The notes under the pieces: model-generated
Told to the model about the DNA's origin: nothing
Databases searched by the model: none
Seen by the model: only the letters and a program-made list of their open reading frames with translations
In this document: piece after piece, positions 18,819-27,383 of the stretch
How positions within the stretch are numbered: the first letter of the stretch is position 1
How the letters are laid out: every line of letters begins with the position of its first letter
Assembly (NCBI RefSeq): GCF_016124325.1
Contig: NZ_WGNY01000029.1
Span: 1-64,000 of the forward strand
Direction: 5' to 3'
Source of the DNA: Phenylobacterium sp.
Lineage (GTDB): Bacteria > Pseudomonadota > Alphaproteobacteria > Caulobacterales > Caulobacteraceae
DNA length: 64,000 bases
Program-made: the position numbers and the translations under genes

Positions 18819-20324
18819 GTCGAGAGCCACGTCGACCCGCGAGGCCCCGGCCGCCAGGGCGTCAAGGGTGCGTGGCTCTTCGCCGAACAGGCGCTTGTAG
18901 GTCCAGTAGGCGGCCATGACCTTCTCGACGTAGTCGCGCGTCTCGTAGGCCGGCAGGCATTCGATGAGCAGCAAGGGATCGTCGTCGCCGACCATGGCGA
19001 CGGTCTTGAGCACCGCGCCTGGTCCCCCGTTGTAGGCCGCGACCATGCGCAGGATGTCGGGCCCGACCCCGCGCCGCATCAGATAGCCCAGATACTCCTG
19101 GCCCACCTCGAGGTTCACCGCCGGATTGAGCAGGAGGCGAGGGCTCCGGCGGAAGCGCCGGTCCCCGGTGACCTGCGTCGCCGAAGCCGGGACCACCTGC
19201 ATGAGGCCGAACGCGCCGGCGTGAGACCGGGCGCGGGGATTGAACCGGCTCTCCTGGCGGACGATCGCGTAAACGAGCGCGCGGTCCATGGTGAAGCCGC
19301 CGTTGGGGTGCAGCGCGGGCGCCTCATAGTCGCCCAGGGTCAGGTATCGCGGCTGGCCGGCGCGCGGCCCGATCGTGGGGCCGAGGGCGGCGATCAGCGC
19401 GTTCCAGGCCTGGCGCTCCTCGGCCGACCGGGCCAGGGCGAGACCGGTGCGAAGTTCCTGCTGGGCTTCCGCCGCGCGGCCGACCTGTGCGAGGGCGGCG
19501 GCCCGGTGCGCGCGCGGGTCCTCCTCGACGAACCGCGCCAGGCTCGGATCCGGCGCGACGTAGGCCGCCGGCGCCAGCTCGCCCGTGGGCGCGCCCGCGG
19601 CGGCCATCTCCACCTGTCGCGCCGCCAGCATGCCGTAGAACGTCTGCGGAGCCTGGGCGGCGAGGTGAAGGAAAGCGGTGGCGCTGGCGGCGTCGCCCAG
19701 AGCCGTCGAGGCCCGCGAGGCCCAGTAGGCGCCGGCGGAGCGCAGCCAGGGGTCGTCGTCCTGATCGTTGGCGACCTGGGCGAAATAGGTCTGGGCCTGG
19801 GCGTAGTCGGCCATGCGCCAGGCGGCGAGGCCCGCGATCCAGCCCTCGCCGACGTCGACCGCCAGCTTGAACGCCGTCTCGGGATCGCCGGAATAGAAGG
19901 CCTCCCGCGCGGGCCGGGTGAGCGCGCTGTCGGGCGGCTCGGTCAACGCCACCTGCGGTTCGGGCGGCGCCTCGGCTTCGGACGGCTTGCGCTTGGACGC
20001 CAGCGAGAAGACCCGCCCGGCCAGGGGCAGGTCGCGGAACCGCGCCAGCCAGCCGCAAAGTTCGTCGAAGCTGGCGGTGTGCGCCGTCGGGTGCATGAGC
20101 GCGCCGAAGGACAGATAGCCGGTGAGCGACTTGTCGCGGATCTGGGACGCCTGGAGCTGGGCGCCCACGAAGTCGCCGTCGTCCACGGCCTGGAAGGCGG
20201 CGGCGTAGGCGCGCGCGTCGGTGTCGGAGAGGGCCTTGAGCGTGTCGGCCGCCGCAACGCTGGCGATCGAGACAGCAGCGACGAGGGAGAACACCCCGAC
20301 GCGCAGGCGCTTTTCGAGCGTCAT
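18726..20324 (-). CDS. Soluble lytic murein transglycosylase (SLT domain)
   Basis: A 532-residue exported peptidoglycan lytic transglycosylase. It has signal peptide MTLEKRLRVGVFSLVAAVSIASVAAA, a long alpha-superhelical TPR-like region (about 30-330), then the SLT/goose-lysozyme domain. Catalytic E358 is in IVRQESRFNP, followed by GAFGLMQVVPASA, NLEVGQEYLGYL, MVAAYNGGPGAV and a YVEKVMAAYWTY segment, all Slt70 hallmarks. It cleaves between MurNAc and GlcNAc to form 1,6-anhydro products in the periplasm. The last 70 residues are a low-complexity Ala/Pro/Gln tail that extends over the 3' end of the gene at 18372. Confidence 0.93.
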   Translation of the reverse strand: MTLEKRLRVGVFSLVAAVSIASVAAADTLKALSDTDARAYAAAFQAVDDGDFVGAQLQASQIRDKSLTGYLSFGALMHPTAHTASFDELCGWLARFRDLPLAGRVFSLASKRKPSEAEAPPEPQVALTEPPDSALTRPAREAFYSGDPETAFKLAVDVGEGWIAGLAAWRMADYAQAQTYFAQVANDQDDDPWLRSAGAYWASRASTALGDAASATAFLHLAAQAPQTFYGMLAARQVEMAAAGAPTGELAPAAYVAPDPSLARFVEEDPRAHRAAALAQVGRAAEAQQELRTGLALARSAEERQAWNALIAALGPTIGPRAGQPRYLTLGDYEAPALHPNGGFTMDRALVYAIVRQESRFNPRARSHAGAFGLMQVVPASATQVTGDRRFRRSPRLLLNPAVNLEVGQEYLGYLMRRGVGPDILRMVAAYNGGPGAVLKTVAMVGDDDPLLLIECLPAYETRDYVEKVMAAYWTYKRLFGEEPRTLDALAAGASRVDVALDLPDAPDAQPELAPQPLQIGASAPLQAAAFD

Positions 20325-20401
20325 GCGGCCCCCATATCCACGCGCAGGCCTAACGCCTGTTGAACGCGGGTCCTTAATTCTCGAGTCCCCGGAGGCGGAG
20401 G

Positions 20402-21223
20402 CTAGTGGGGCCGCTCGGGCCGATCAAGCCTTTCGGTCAGGGTGAGCAGGTCGGCCCACGCCCGCTTCTTCGCGCCGGGTTGGCGCAGCAGGAAGGCCGG
20501 GTGCAGGGTCGGCATGGCCGGGAGTTCCATCGCCCCGTCCGAGGCGCGCCATTCGAACCAGCGGCCCCGCATCGACAGGATGCCTTCCTCCCGCTTCAGC
20601 AGCGACTTCGCCGAGGCGCCGCCGGCCAGCAACAGCATCTTCGGCCGCACCAGCGCGATGATGCGTTCGAGGAACGGCGCGCAGACCGCCTGCTCGGCCG
20701 GTGTCGGCGTGCGGTTGCCCGGCGGACGCCAGAAGACGGTGTTGGTGATGAACACGCGGTCCTCCAGGCCCGCGGCCGCCACCATCCGATCGAGCAGTTT
20801 TCCGGCGCGGCCCACGAAGGGCTTGCCCTGGATATCCTCCTCGGCGCCCGGGCCTTCGCCGATCACCATGACCGGCGCCTGCGGATCGCCACGATAGACC
20901 ACCGCCTTGGTGGCCGCGCCCTCGAAGCGCAGGGGGCAGCCCTCGAACGCGGCGATGGCGGCCACCAGGGCGTCGAGGTCGGCCGCGGCCGCGGCGGCCG
21001 CCTTCGCCTGGGCGACCGCGCCGGAGATGTCGGGCTGGCCGGCGCGCGCGACGGGCGCCACCGGCGCGGCGATCGGCGCCGGCCGCGGGGGCGGGGCGAT
21101 CTTCCCGGCCTCGATCCTGTCGAGGGGCGCGTCCAGCAGCATGGCGTCGACCCCCGCATCCGCCCAGAAGGCGAGCAGGCTTTCGGCGAGGCGGCTGTCG
21201 GGGCCGTCGGCGGCCGGCGGCAT
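20402..21223 (-). CDS. Uracil-DNA glycosylase, family 4-like, with incomplete Fe-S cysteine set
   Basis: A 273-residue DNA repair enzyme that excises uracil. The uracil-DNA glycosylase fold spans about 95-270: motif [48 protein letters not shown], and motif [10 protein letters not shown]. Residues 1-95 are an Ala/Pro-rich extension. Classical family 4 enzymes hold a 4Fe-4S cluster with four Cys; here only two equivalents remain (FEGC and QAVC), the third position is Trp (VFWRPP) and the first CxxC partner is missing. So it is likely a cluster-less variant. The start at 21223 is the first ATG of the convincing frame. The gene is divergent from the M48 protease gene at 21312. Confidence 0.88.
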   Translation of the reverse strand: MPPAADGPDSRLAESLLAFWADAGVDAMLLDAPLDRIEAGKIAPPPRPAPIAAPVAPVARAGQPDISGAVAQAKAAAAAAADLDALVAAIAAFEGCPLRFEGAATKAVVYRGDPQAPVMVIGEGPGAEEDIQGKPFVGRAGKLLDRMVAAAGLEDRVFITNTVFWRPPGNRTPTPAEQAVCAPFLERIIALVRPKMLLLAGGASAKSLLKREEGILSMRGRWFEWRASDGAMELPAMPTLHPAFLLRQPGAKKRAWADLLTLTERLDRPERPH

Positions 21224-21311
21224 GGCGGCTGTTCACTCCGGTCGAGGCTTGCGCCACTCTTCGCCCGAAGCGGCGCGCTTGTCAGCCCGTGACCGCAAGG
21301 AGAGACCGCAA

Positions 21312-22724
21312 ATGCGCATGAGGACGGCCGCGGGCCTGCTGGCGGGACTGGCGATGGCGCTCGCCGGCCCGGCCGTTGCGCAGGTCAGCCGCGCCGAGCG
21401 CGCGCAACAGGCCCAGATCCTCCAGGCGGCGGGCGGCGCCTACGAAGGCCCGCAGTCGGAGTATGTCTCGCGGATCGGCGAGCGGATGGCCGAGGCGGCG
21501 GGCCTGGGCGGGCGCTGCGCCTTCACCATCGTCGACAATCCGGCCGTCAATGCTTTCGCCGCTCCGCCGGGCTGCCACATCTATATCACCCGCGGCCTGC
21601 TGGCGGTGATGAACTCCGAGGCCGAGCTGGCCGCCGTGTTGGGCCACGAAGTCGGGCACGTGGCGGCGAACCATGCCCAGCGCCAGCAGTCCCGGGAGGC
21701 GCTGACCGGCCTGGCGGCGGCGCTGGTGGGGGCGGTGACCAAGTCGGACCTGGCGGGCGACGTGGCGGGCAAGGTCGCCAAGCTGAGCAACCTCGGCTAC
21801 TCGCGCAGCCAGGAGTACGAGGCCGACAGCCTGTCGCTGCGCTACCTCCCGCTGGCCGGCTACGCCCCGCAGGCCCTGGCCGACCTGCTGGGCGACCTGG
21901 AGCGCGAGGACCAGTTCGAGGCGAGGGTGGGGCAGGGCGCGCGCGACATCCCGGTGTGGGCCAGCACCCACCCGCTCACCAGCGATCGCATCCGCCGCGC
22001 CGCGGATGCGGCGGCCATGATCCCGGTGGACCGGCCGCTGGAAATCAAGGGGCCGACCTATCTCGTGGCGATGGACGGCCTGGCCTACGGCGATGCGCTG
22101 GGCCGCAGCCTGATCGAGGGGCGGTCCTACGTGCAGCCCTGGCTGCGGCTCGCGTTCGAGGCCCCGGAGGGGTTCCGTCTCCAGGAAGCCAGCGGCGGCG
22201 TGGTGATCGCCGGGCCGGACGGGATGCGCGGGGAGTTCGCCTCGGGGACCGCGTCGGCGTCGAGGCTGGAGGACTATGCCCGCCAGGTGCTGGCCGGTGT
22301 GGCCGGCCGCACGCCGGTGGAACTCGACCCGCCCGAGCGCCGGAGGGTCAACGATCTCAACACCGTGCTGCTGGCTGCGCACGCGTGGACCCGGCAGGGG
22401 CGCATGCAGGTGACGGTGGTGGCCTTCGCCCTGGGCGCCGACCACGTCTACCACTTCGCCACCATCGCGCCGGAAGCCGAGGCGTGGCGGTTCGAGCCGA
22501 TGTACGCCTCGTTCCGGCGGCTCCCGCCCGGCGAGAGGGTCGGCGGCGGTCCTCGCCGGATCGTGGTGATCCCGGTGCGCGACGGCGACACGGCCGACAG
22601 CCTTTCGGCGCGCATGGCCGGCCCCGCGCCGCTGGAGCGGTTCGAGATGCTCAACGGCCTGACGCCCGGCGAGCCGGTCGGGCCGGACCGGCTGGTCAAG
22701 CTCGTGGTGGAAGGCGACCGCTAG
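21312..22724 (+). CDS. Periplasmic M48 family metalloprotease with C-terminal LysM-like domain
   Basis: A 470-residue exported zinc protease of the BepA/LoiP type. The signal peptide MRMRTAAGLLAGLAMALAGPAVAQ is followed by the M48 domain: VNAFAAPPGCHIYITRGLL, zinc motif H112-E-V-G-H116, and a third ligand near E170 in EYEADSLSLRYL. The C-terminal about 60 residues (VVIPVRDGDTADSLSARM ... FEMLNGLTP ... LVKLVV) resemble a LysM-type peptidoglycan-binding module. A role in outer-membrane protein quality control is typical of the family. The start has a good AGGAGA Shine-Dalgarno 8 bases upstream; upstream in-frame sequence runs into the divergent gene and is ignored. Confidence 0.93.
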   Translation: MRMRTAAGLLAGLAMALAGPAVAQVSRAERAQQAQILQAAGGAYEGPQSEYVSRIGERMAEAAGLGGRCAFTIVDNPAVNAFAAPPGCHIYITRGLLAVMNSEAELAAVLGHEVGHVAANHAQRQQSREALTGLAAALVGAVTKSDLAGDVAGKVAKLSNLGYSRSQEYEADSLSLRYLPLAGYAPQALADLLGDLEREDQFEARVGQGARDIPVWASTHPLTSDRIRRAADAAAMIPVDRPLEIKGPTYLVAMDGLAYGDALGRSLIEGRSYVQPWLRLAFEAPEGFRLQEASGGVVIAGPDGMRGEFASGTASASRLEDYARQVLAGVAGRTPVELDPPERRRVNDLNTVLLAAHAWTRQGRMQVTVVAFALGADHVYHFATIAPEAEAWRFEPMYASFRRLPPGERVGGGPRRIVVIPVRDGDTADSLSARMAGPAPLERFEMLNGLTPGEPVGPDRLVKLVVEGDR

Positions 22725-22752
22725 GGGCGGCGCCTTCCGCTCCCGCGAGTTG

Positions 22753-23400
22753 TCAGGCGAAGGCGCGACGCTTCTGGCGCACCATGGCCCCCGCCATGCC
22801 GAAGCCCGCGATCATCAGCGCCCAGGCCGCCGGCTCCGGCACGCCGGCGGTGAAGCCGGTCGCCGAATAGGAGACCACGTCGGGCCGGTTGACGTCGGCC
22901 GGGCCGAAGATGGGGAGAATTTCGCCCGGCGTCGTGTCGGTCGGCGTCGAGGTGCCGACTTCGAAGGCGCTGTTGAGCACGACGTTCAGGACCCACTGGT
23001 CGAAGATCAGCCCCGGCGTCAGCGCGAGGCTGTTGGTGCCGATGTGGACCTCGGACACGTTTTCGTTGCCCGACGTGGAAAACACCGACGCGCCGTCGTT
23101 GAAGAGCGTCAGGGTGAAGTCGACGTTCCGGTCGGCGGATTCGTTGGTGGGCAGGGCGATCAGCGGGAAGACTTCGTCGGCGGTCAGCACCTTCCACTCG
23201 CCGGCGCCGTCGGCGGTCAGCGTGTAGGTGAAGTCGTCGCCGGCGAACATCGTCGTGGAGAGGATGTCGTCGCTGCCGAGGTCCTGGACCCCGACACCGC
23301 CGCCGCTGTAGGTGACGTTGAAAAAGTAGCTGTCGGCGTTGGCCGCCGACGCGCAAAGCGCCGACGCCAGGACGGCGCCTGCAAGCAGATGAATCTTCAT
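22753..23400 (-). CDS. PEPxxWA-CTERM sorting-domain protein
   Basis: A 215-residue exported protein with signal peptide MKIHLLAGAVLASALCASAANA. The mature part is beta-rich and acidic (FFNVTYSGGGVGVQDLG, DDFTYTLTADGAGEWKVL), resembling adhesin-like beta-sandwich passengers. The C-terminal sorting signal is GVPEPAAWALMIAGFGMAGAMVRQKRR. ATG 23400 fits the signal peptide; an in-frame start 32 codons upstream is discarded. This is the third PEPxxWA-CTERM protein in the window and has a different passenger from the other two. It converges with the M48 protease gene, 28 bases apart. Confidence 0.88.
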   Translation of the reverse strand: MKIHLLAGAVLASALCASAANADSYFFNVTYSGGGVGVQDLGSDDILSTTMFAGDDFTYTLTADGAGEWKVLTADEVFPLIALPTNESADRNVDFTLTLFNDGASVFSTSGNENVSEVHIGTNSLALTPGLIFDQWVLNVVLNSAFEVGTSTPTDTTPGEILPIFGPADVNRPDVVSYSATGFTAGVPEPAAWALMIAGFGMAGAMVRQKRRAFA

Positions 23401-23629
23401 TGGATTGAACCCCCGGTGACAGTTTCCGTGTCTATGGGAAGCAATCCGTGTCCATCGCTTCGCGAGCATTGAACGGGCGGCCGCGGAAATGGGCAAGGCG
23501 GCTCGCGCGCGGGGCGAACTCGCGCCCCGGATGTCGCCCTATCCGGGTGCGCGGGCGCCGGCCGGCGCCTTGACGCGGCGGCCCGCCATGGTCGCCAATC
23601 GCGGACGCGCAGCGGAATAGGACGCCGAC

Positions 23630-24631
23630 TTGCCGATCGCCTGGATTTCGTTCGTCGCCTTGGCCGCCGTGATCGCCGTTTCCGGCTTCTGGCTGCTGCA
23701 GTTCGGCGACGTGATCGCCGAACGCACGGGCCTGTCCGGCAGCTGGATCGGCCTGGCGCTGGTGGCGACCGTCACTTCGCTTCCCGAGATCGTCACCGGG
23801 GTCAGCGCCGTGCGCATCACCGGCGCGCCGGACCTCGCCATCGGCGACGCGCTGGGCAGCTGCGTCTTCAACCTCGCCCTGCTGAGCGTCATGGATCTCG
23901 CCTACCGGCCGGCCTGCATGTTCACGCGGGCCTCGCAGGGTCATGCGCTGTCGGCGGGCTACAGTGTCGTGCTTCTCAGCCTGGTCGGGCTGAGCCTGGT
24001 GGCGCCGGCCGCGTCGTGGGGCCTGCCGGTCAGCCCGGTCACCCTCGCGATCGCGCCGATCTACCTGTTGGCGCTTCGAACGATCTTCACCTATGAGCGC
24101 CGCGCGCTGATCGAGCCGCCCGAGCCGGCCGCCGCGCGATACCCCGAGATCACGCTTCCGAGGGCGGTGGCCGGCTATCTGGTCTGCGCCGCCTTCGTCG
24201 TGGCGGCGGGCGTCTTCCTGCCCGGCGCAGCGGAGCGGCTCGCCGAGGCCATGGGGTGGAGCCGCACGCTGGTCGGCACGCTGTTCCTCGCGGCGGCGAC
24301 CTCATTGCCGGAACTGGTCGTGACCCTGTCGGCCGTGAGGATCGGAGTGGTCGACATGGCCGTCGCCGCGCTCCTGGGCAGCAACCTCTTCAACATGATG
24401 GCGCTGGTGGTGGACGACGTGGCCTACGTCGAGGGGCCGCTGTTCGGCGCCGCCTCGCCACACCATCTCGCCACCGTCATCACCGCGCTGCTGATGACCG
24501 GGCTGGTGACGGCGGGCCTGATCTATCGGCCGGCGTCCCGACCCGCCGGCATGATGAGCTGGGTGAGTTTGGCCCTGCTCGCGGCCTATGGCCTCAACGC
24601 CTACCTGCTGTTCGCGCAGGCCGGGACTTGA
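23630..24631 (+). CDS. CaCA-family sodium/calcium exchanger-like membrane protein
   Basis: A 333-residue inner-membrane antiporter with about ten hydrophobic segments. It contains the two inverted alpha-repeats of the CaCA superfamily: ATVTSLPEIVTGVSAVRI with GDALGSCVFN in the first half, and AATSLPELVVTLSAVRIG with LLGSNLFNMMAL in the second half; these hold the acidic residues that bind the cation. The start is TTG 23630 (reads PIAWISF), as no ATG or GTG precedes the first membrane helix. It would exchange Ca2+ or another cation for Na+ or H+; specificity is not resolved. A universal stress protein gene follows 64 bases downstream on the same strand. Confidence 0.9.
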   Translation: MPIAWISFVALAAVIAVSGFWLLQFGDVIAERTGLSGSWIGLALVATVTSLPEIVTGVSAVRITGAPDLAIGDALGSCVFNLALLSVMDLAYRPACMFTRASQGHALSAGYSVVLLSLVGLSLVAPAASWGLPVSPVTLAIAPIYLLALRTIFTYERRALIEPPEPAAARYPEITLPRAVAGYLVCAAFVVAAGVFLPGAAERLAEAMGWSRTLVGTLFLAAATSLPELVVTLSAVRIGVVDMAVAALLGSNLFNMMALVVDDVAYVEGPLFGAASPHHLATVITALLMTGLVTAGLIYRPASRPAGMMSWVSLALLAAYGLNAYLLFAQAGT

Positions 24632-24695
24632 TCCTGGTCATGGCGGGCCGCCGCCATGGCCCGCAGGTTTGGACATGGCCGTCCGGAGGTGTGCG

Positions 24696-25499
24696 ATGGA
24701 CTACCGAACCCTGCTCGTCCATGTGGACTCGACCGCGGAGGGAGCCTCGCGCCTGCGAAACGCGGCGCAACTGGCCCAGCGGCTGGACGCGGCGCTGATC
24801 GGCGTCGGCGCGGTCGAATTCAACCCGATGCCCGATCGCACGGGCATGGCCGGCAAGTACCTCAAGGCGTGGATCGACGAGGAGCTCGCGGCCGCCGAGG
24901 CCATGTTCCGAGAGGCGACGCCGGACCTGAGGGAGGCCGTCTGGCGCAGGGAGGCGCGCCGCCCCGCGCAGGCCCTCGCGGACGCCGCGTGCGGAGCCGA
25001 CCTGATCGTCGCGAGCCGCGCGGCCGAGATGGACGCCCCGGAGGCGTTCGCCCGCCCCGACGATCTGGTTCTCGCCGCCGGCGCGCCTGTGCTGGTCCAA
25101 CCGCTGGATGCGTCGCCGCTCGACGCCGAGCGGGTGATCGTCGGCTGGAAGAACACCCGGGAGGCGCGGCGCGCGGTCTGGGACGCCCTGCCGCTGCTGG
25201 AGCGCGCCACGGAGGTGCGGGTCGTGCGCTTCGTGCCGGAGCTCCCGGCGGGCGCCGACGACGGGCTTGAGGACGTGGTGCGCCGCCTGCAGCGCCACGG
25301 GGTGGCCGCCGTCGCCGATCGCCGCCTGCGCGAACGCCGCCGTGTCGCCGACGACCTGCTCGGGGCCGCCGAGGCGGCGGGCGCCGACCTGATCGTCACG
25401 GGCGCTTACGGCAGCCCCCGCGCCCGGGAGCTGATCCTGGGGGGCGTCACGAGCGGCCTGCTAGGCTCGGCCAAGGTCCACGTGCTGTTCAGCCACTGA
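24696..25499 (+). CDS. Universal stress protein (tandem Usp domains)
   Basis: A 267-residue cytoplasmic protein with two Usp folds: residues about 1-140 (TLLVHVDSTAEGASRL ... DLIVASRA ... PVLVQP) and about 145-267 (RVIVGWKNTREARRAVWDAL ... ADLIVTGAYGSPRARELILGGVTSGLL). The second half carries the ATP-binding G-x2-G-x9-G-type stretch GAYGSPRARELILGGVTSG, with Pro-Arg in place of the usual residues. A CGGAGG Shine-Dalgarno precedes ATG 24696. Such proteins aid survival in hypoxia and stationary phase. Another tandem Usp gene lies at 48170-48985. Co-transcription with the upstream exchanger is plausible. Confidence 0.9.
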   Translation: MDYRTLLVHVDSTAEGASRLRNAAQLAQRLDAALIGVGAVEFNPMPDRTGMAGKYLKAWIDEELAAAEAMFREATPDLREAVWRREARRPAQALADAACGADLIVASRAAEMDAPEAFARPDDLVLAAGAPVLVQPLDASPLDAERVIVGWKNTREARRAVWDALPLLERATEVRVVRFVPELPAGADDGLEDVVRRLQRHGVAAVADRRLRERRRVADDLLGAAEAAGADLIVTGAYGSPRARELILGGVTSGLLGSAKVHVLFSH

Positions 25500-25657
25500 C
25501 GCGCCCGCGACGCCACAACACCCGTCGAATGCGCCGGCCTGCAGGCGGGATCGCCCGCTTCGCGCTTGACCGCCGTAGTGTGACATCCCGATAAGACCCC
25601 GAAGGATAGGGGCTCCGGCCAATGGCCGGGATGCGCCGCGAGGCGGAGGGGAACGCA

Positions 25658-27316
25658 ATGAGCGAAGGCGTCCAGCGGGAAGCGATGGAATACGACGTCG
25701 TGATCGTCGGCGCCGGGCCATCGGGCCTCGCCGCGGCGATCCGGCTGAAGCAGATCAACGCCGATCTGACCGTGGCGGTGCTGGAGAAGGGCGCCGAGGT
25801 GGGCGCGCACATCCTGTCGGGCGCCGTGATCGATCCGAAGGCGCTCTCCGAGCTGATCCCCGACTGGAAGGCCCAGGGCGCGCCGCTGGAGACGCCGGTC
25901 GCCAAGGACGTCTTCCTGCTGCTGGGCGAGGCGGGCAGCCTGGAACTGCCCATGTGGGCGATGCCGCCCTTCATGAACAACCACGGCAACTACATCGCCA
26001 GCCTGGGCAACGTCTGCCGCTGGCTCGGCCAGCAGGCCGAGGCGCTGGGCGTCGAGATCTATCCGGGCATGGCCGCCTCGGCCCCGGTGTTCGACGGCGA
26101 CACCCTGGTGGGCGTGGTGGCCGGCGAGTTCGGCATCGGCAAGGACGGCAAGCCGGGTCCCAGCTATGAGCCGGGCATCGAGCTGCGCGGCAAGTACGTG
26201 CTCATCGGCGAGGGCGTGCGCGGCTCGCTCTCCAAGGTGCTGCGCAAGAAGTACGGCCTGAACGACGGGGCCGACGCCGAGAAGTACGGCATCGGCATCA
26301 AAGAGCTGTGGCAGGTGCCGGACGCGGTGTTCCAGCCCGGGCTGGTGCAGCACACCACCGGCTGGCCGCTGGACGACAAGACCGGCGGCGGCAGCTTCCT
26401 CTATCACTTCGGCGACAACTACGTGGCGATCGGCTTCGTCACCCACCTGAACTACAAGAACCCCTGGCTCTCGCCGTTCGACGAGTTCCAGCGCTTCAAG
26501 CACCACCCGGACGTCTCGCGGCATCTGGAGGGCGGCAAGCGCATCGCCTACGGCGCGCGGGCCATCAGCGAGGGCGGCCTGCAGTCGATCCCGAAGCTCT
26601 ACTTCCCCGGCGGCGTCCTGCTGGGCGACAGCGCGGGCTTCGTGAACGTGCCGCGGATCAAGGGCAGCCACGCCGCGATCAAGAGCGGGATGATGGCCGC
26701 CGAGGCCGCCGCCGAGGCCATCGCGGCCGGTCGCTCGGGCGACGAACTGGCGGCCTACAAGGACGCGTTCGATCACTCGTGGCTCAAGAAGGAGCTGAAC
26801 CTCGTCCGCAACGCCAAGCCGATCCTGTCGAAGTTCGGGACGGCCCTGGGCGGCGCCGTCAGCATGTTCGACATGTGGACGACGAGCCTGCTCGGCGGCT
26901 TCTCGTTCTTCGGCACGATGAAGCACGGCAAGACCGACGCGGCCTCGACGGGCGATGCGAAGGACTACAAGCCGATCGTCTATCCGAAGCCCGACGGCGT
27001 GCTGAGCTTCGACAAGCTGTCGAGCGTGTTCCTGTCGAACACGAACCATGACGAGAACCAGCCGGCGCACCTGCACCTGCGCGATCCGTCGGTGCCGATC
27101 TCGGTGAACCTGCCGAAGTACGGCGAGCCCGCGCGGCTCTACTGCCCGGCCGGCGTCTACGAGGTGCTGTACGACGACAACGGCCAGAACCCGAAGTTCC
27201 AGATCAACTTCCAGAACTGCGTCCACTGCAAGACCTGCGATATCAAGGATCCGTCGCAGAACATCGACTGGACGACGCCGCAGGGCGGCGACGGGCCCAA
27301 CTACCCGAACATGTGA
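25658..27316 (+). CDS. Electron transfer flavoprotein-ubiquinone oxidoreductase (ETF-QO)
   Basis: A 552-residue iron-sulfur flavoprotein that passes electrons from reduced ETF (fatty acid and amino acid oxidation) to ubiquinone at the inner membrane. FAD-binding GxGxxG is in DVVIVGAGPSGLAAAIRLKQ. GVRGSLSKVL, GGLQSIPKLYFPGGVLLGDSAGF and IKSGMMAAEAAAEAI are family blocks. The C-terminal 4Fe-4S site is NFQNCVHCKTCDIKDPSQNI, with the final GGDGPNYPNM typical of the enzyme. ATG 25658 (MSEGVQREAMEYDVV) is preferred because GGAGGGG precedes it; an in-frame ATG 12 codons earlier is less likely. It is transcribed toward the TPR lipoprotein and ispE genes. Confidence 0.97.
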   Translation: MSEGVQREAMEYDVVIVGAGPSGLAAAIRLKQINADLTVAVLEKGAEVGAHILSGAVIDPKALSELIPDWKAQGAPLETPVAKDVFLLLGEAGSLELPMWAMPPFMNNHGNYIASLGNVCRWLGQQAEALGVEIYPGMAASAPVFDGDTLVGVVAGEFGIGKDGKPGPSYEPGIELRGKYVLIGEGVRGSLSKVLRKKYGLNDGADAEKYGIGIKELWQVPDAVFQPGLVQHTTGWPLDDKTGGGSFLYHFGDNYVAIGFVTHLNYKNPWLSPFDEFQRFKHHPDVSRHLEGGKRIAYGARAISEGGLQSIPKLYFPGGVLLGDSAGFVNVPRIKGSHAAIKSGMMAAEAAAEAIAAGRSGDELAAYKDAFDHSWLKKELNLVRNAKPILSKFGTALGGAVSMFDMWTTSLLGGFSFFGTMKHGKTDAASTGDAKDYKPIVYPKPDGVLSFDKLSSVFLSNTNHDENQPAHLHLRDPSVPISVNLPKYGEPARLYCPAGVYEVLYDDNGQNPKFQINFQNCVHCKTCDIKDPSQNIDWTTPQGGDGPNYPNM

Positions 27317-27383
27317 CGAAATCGGGCGCCGTGCGGCGACGCGGAGCTTGCCGCGGACGCCGCGCACGCCCAGAGTCCGGGCC

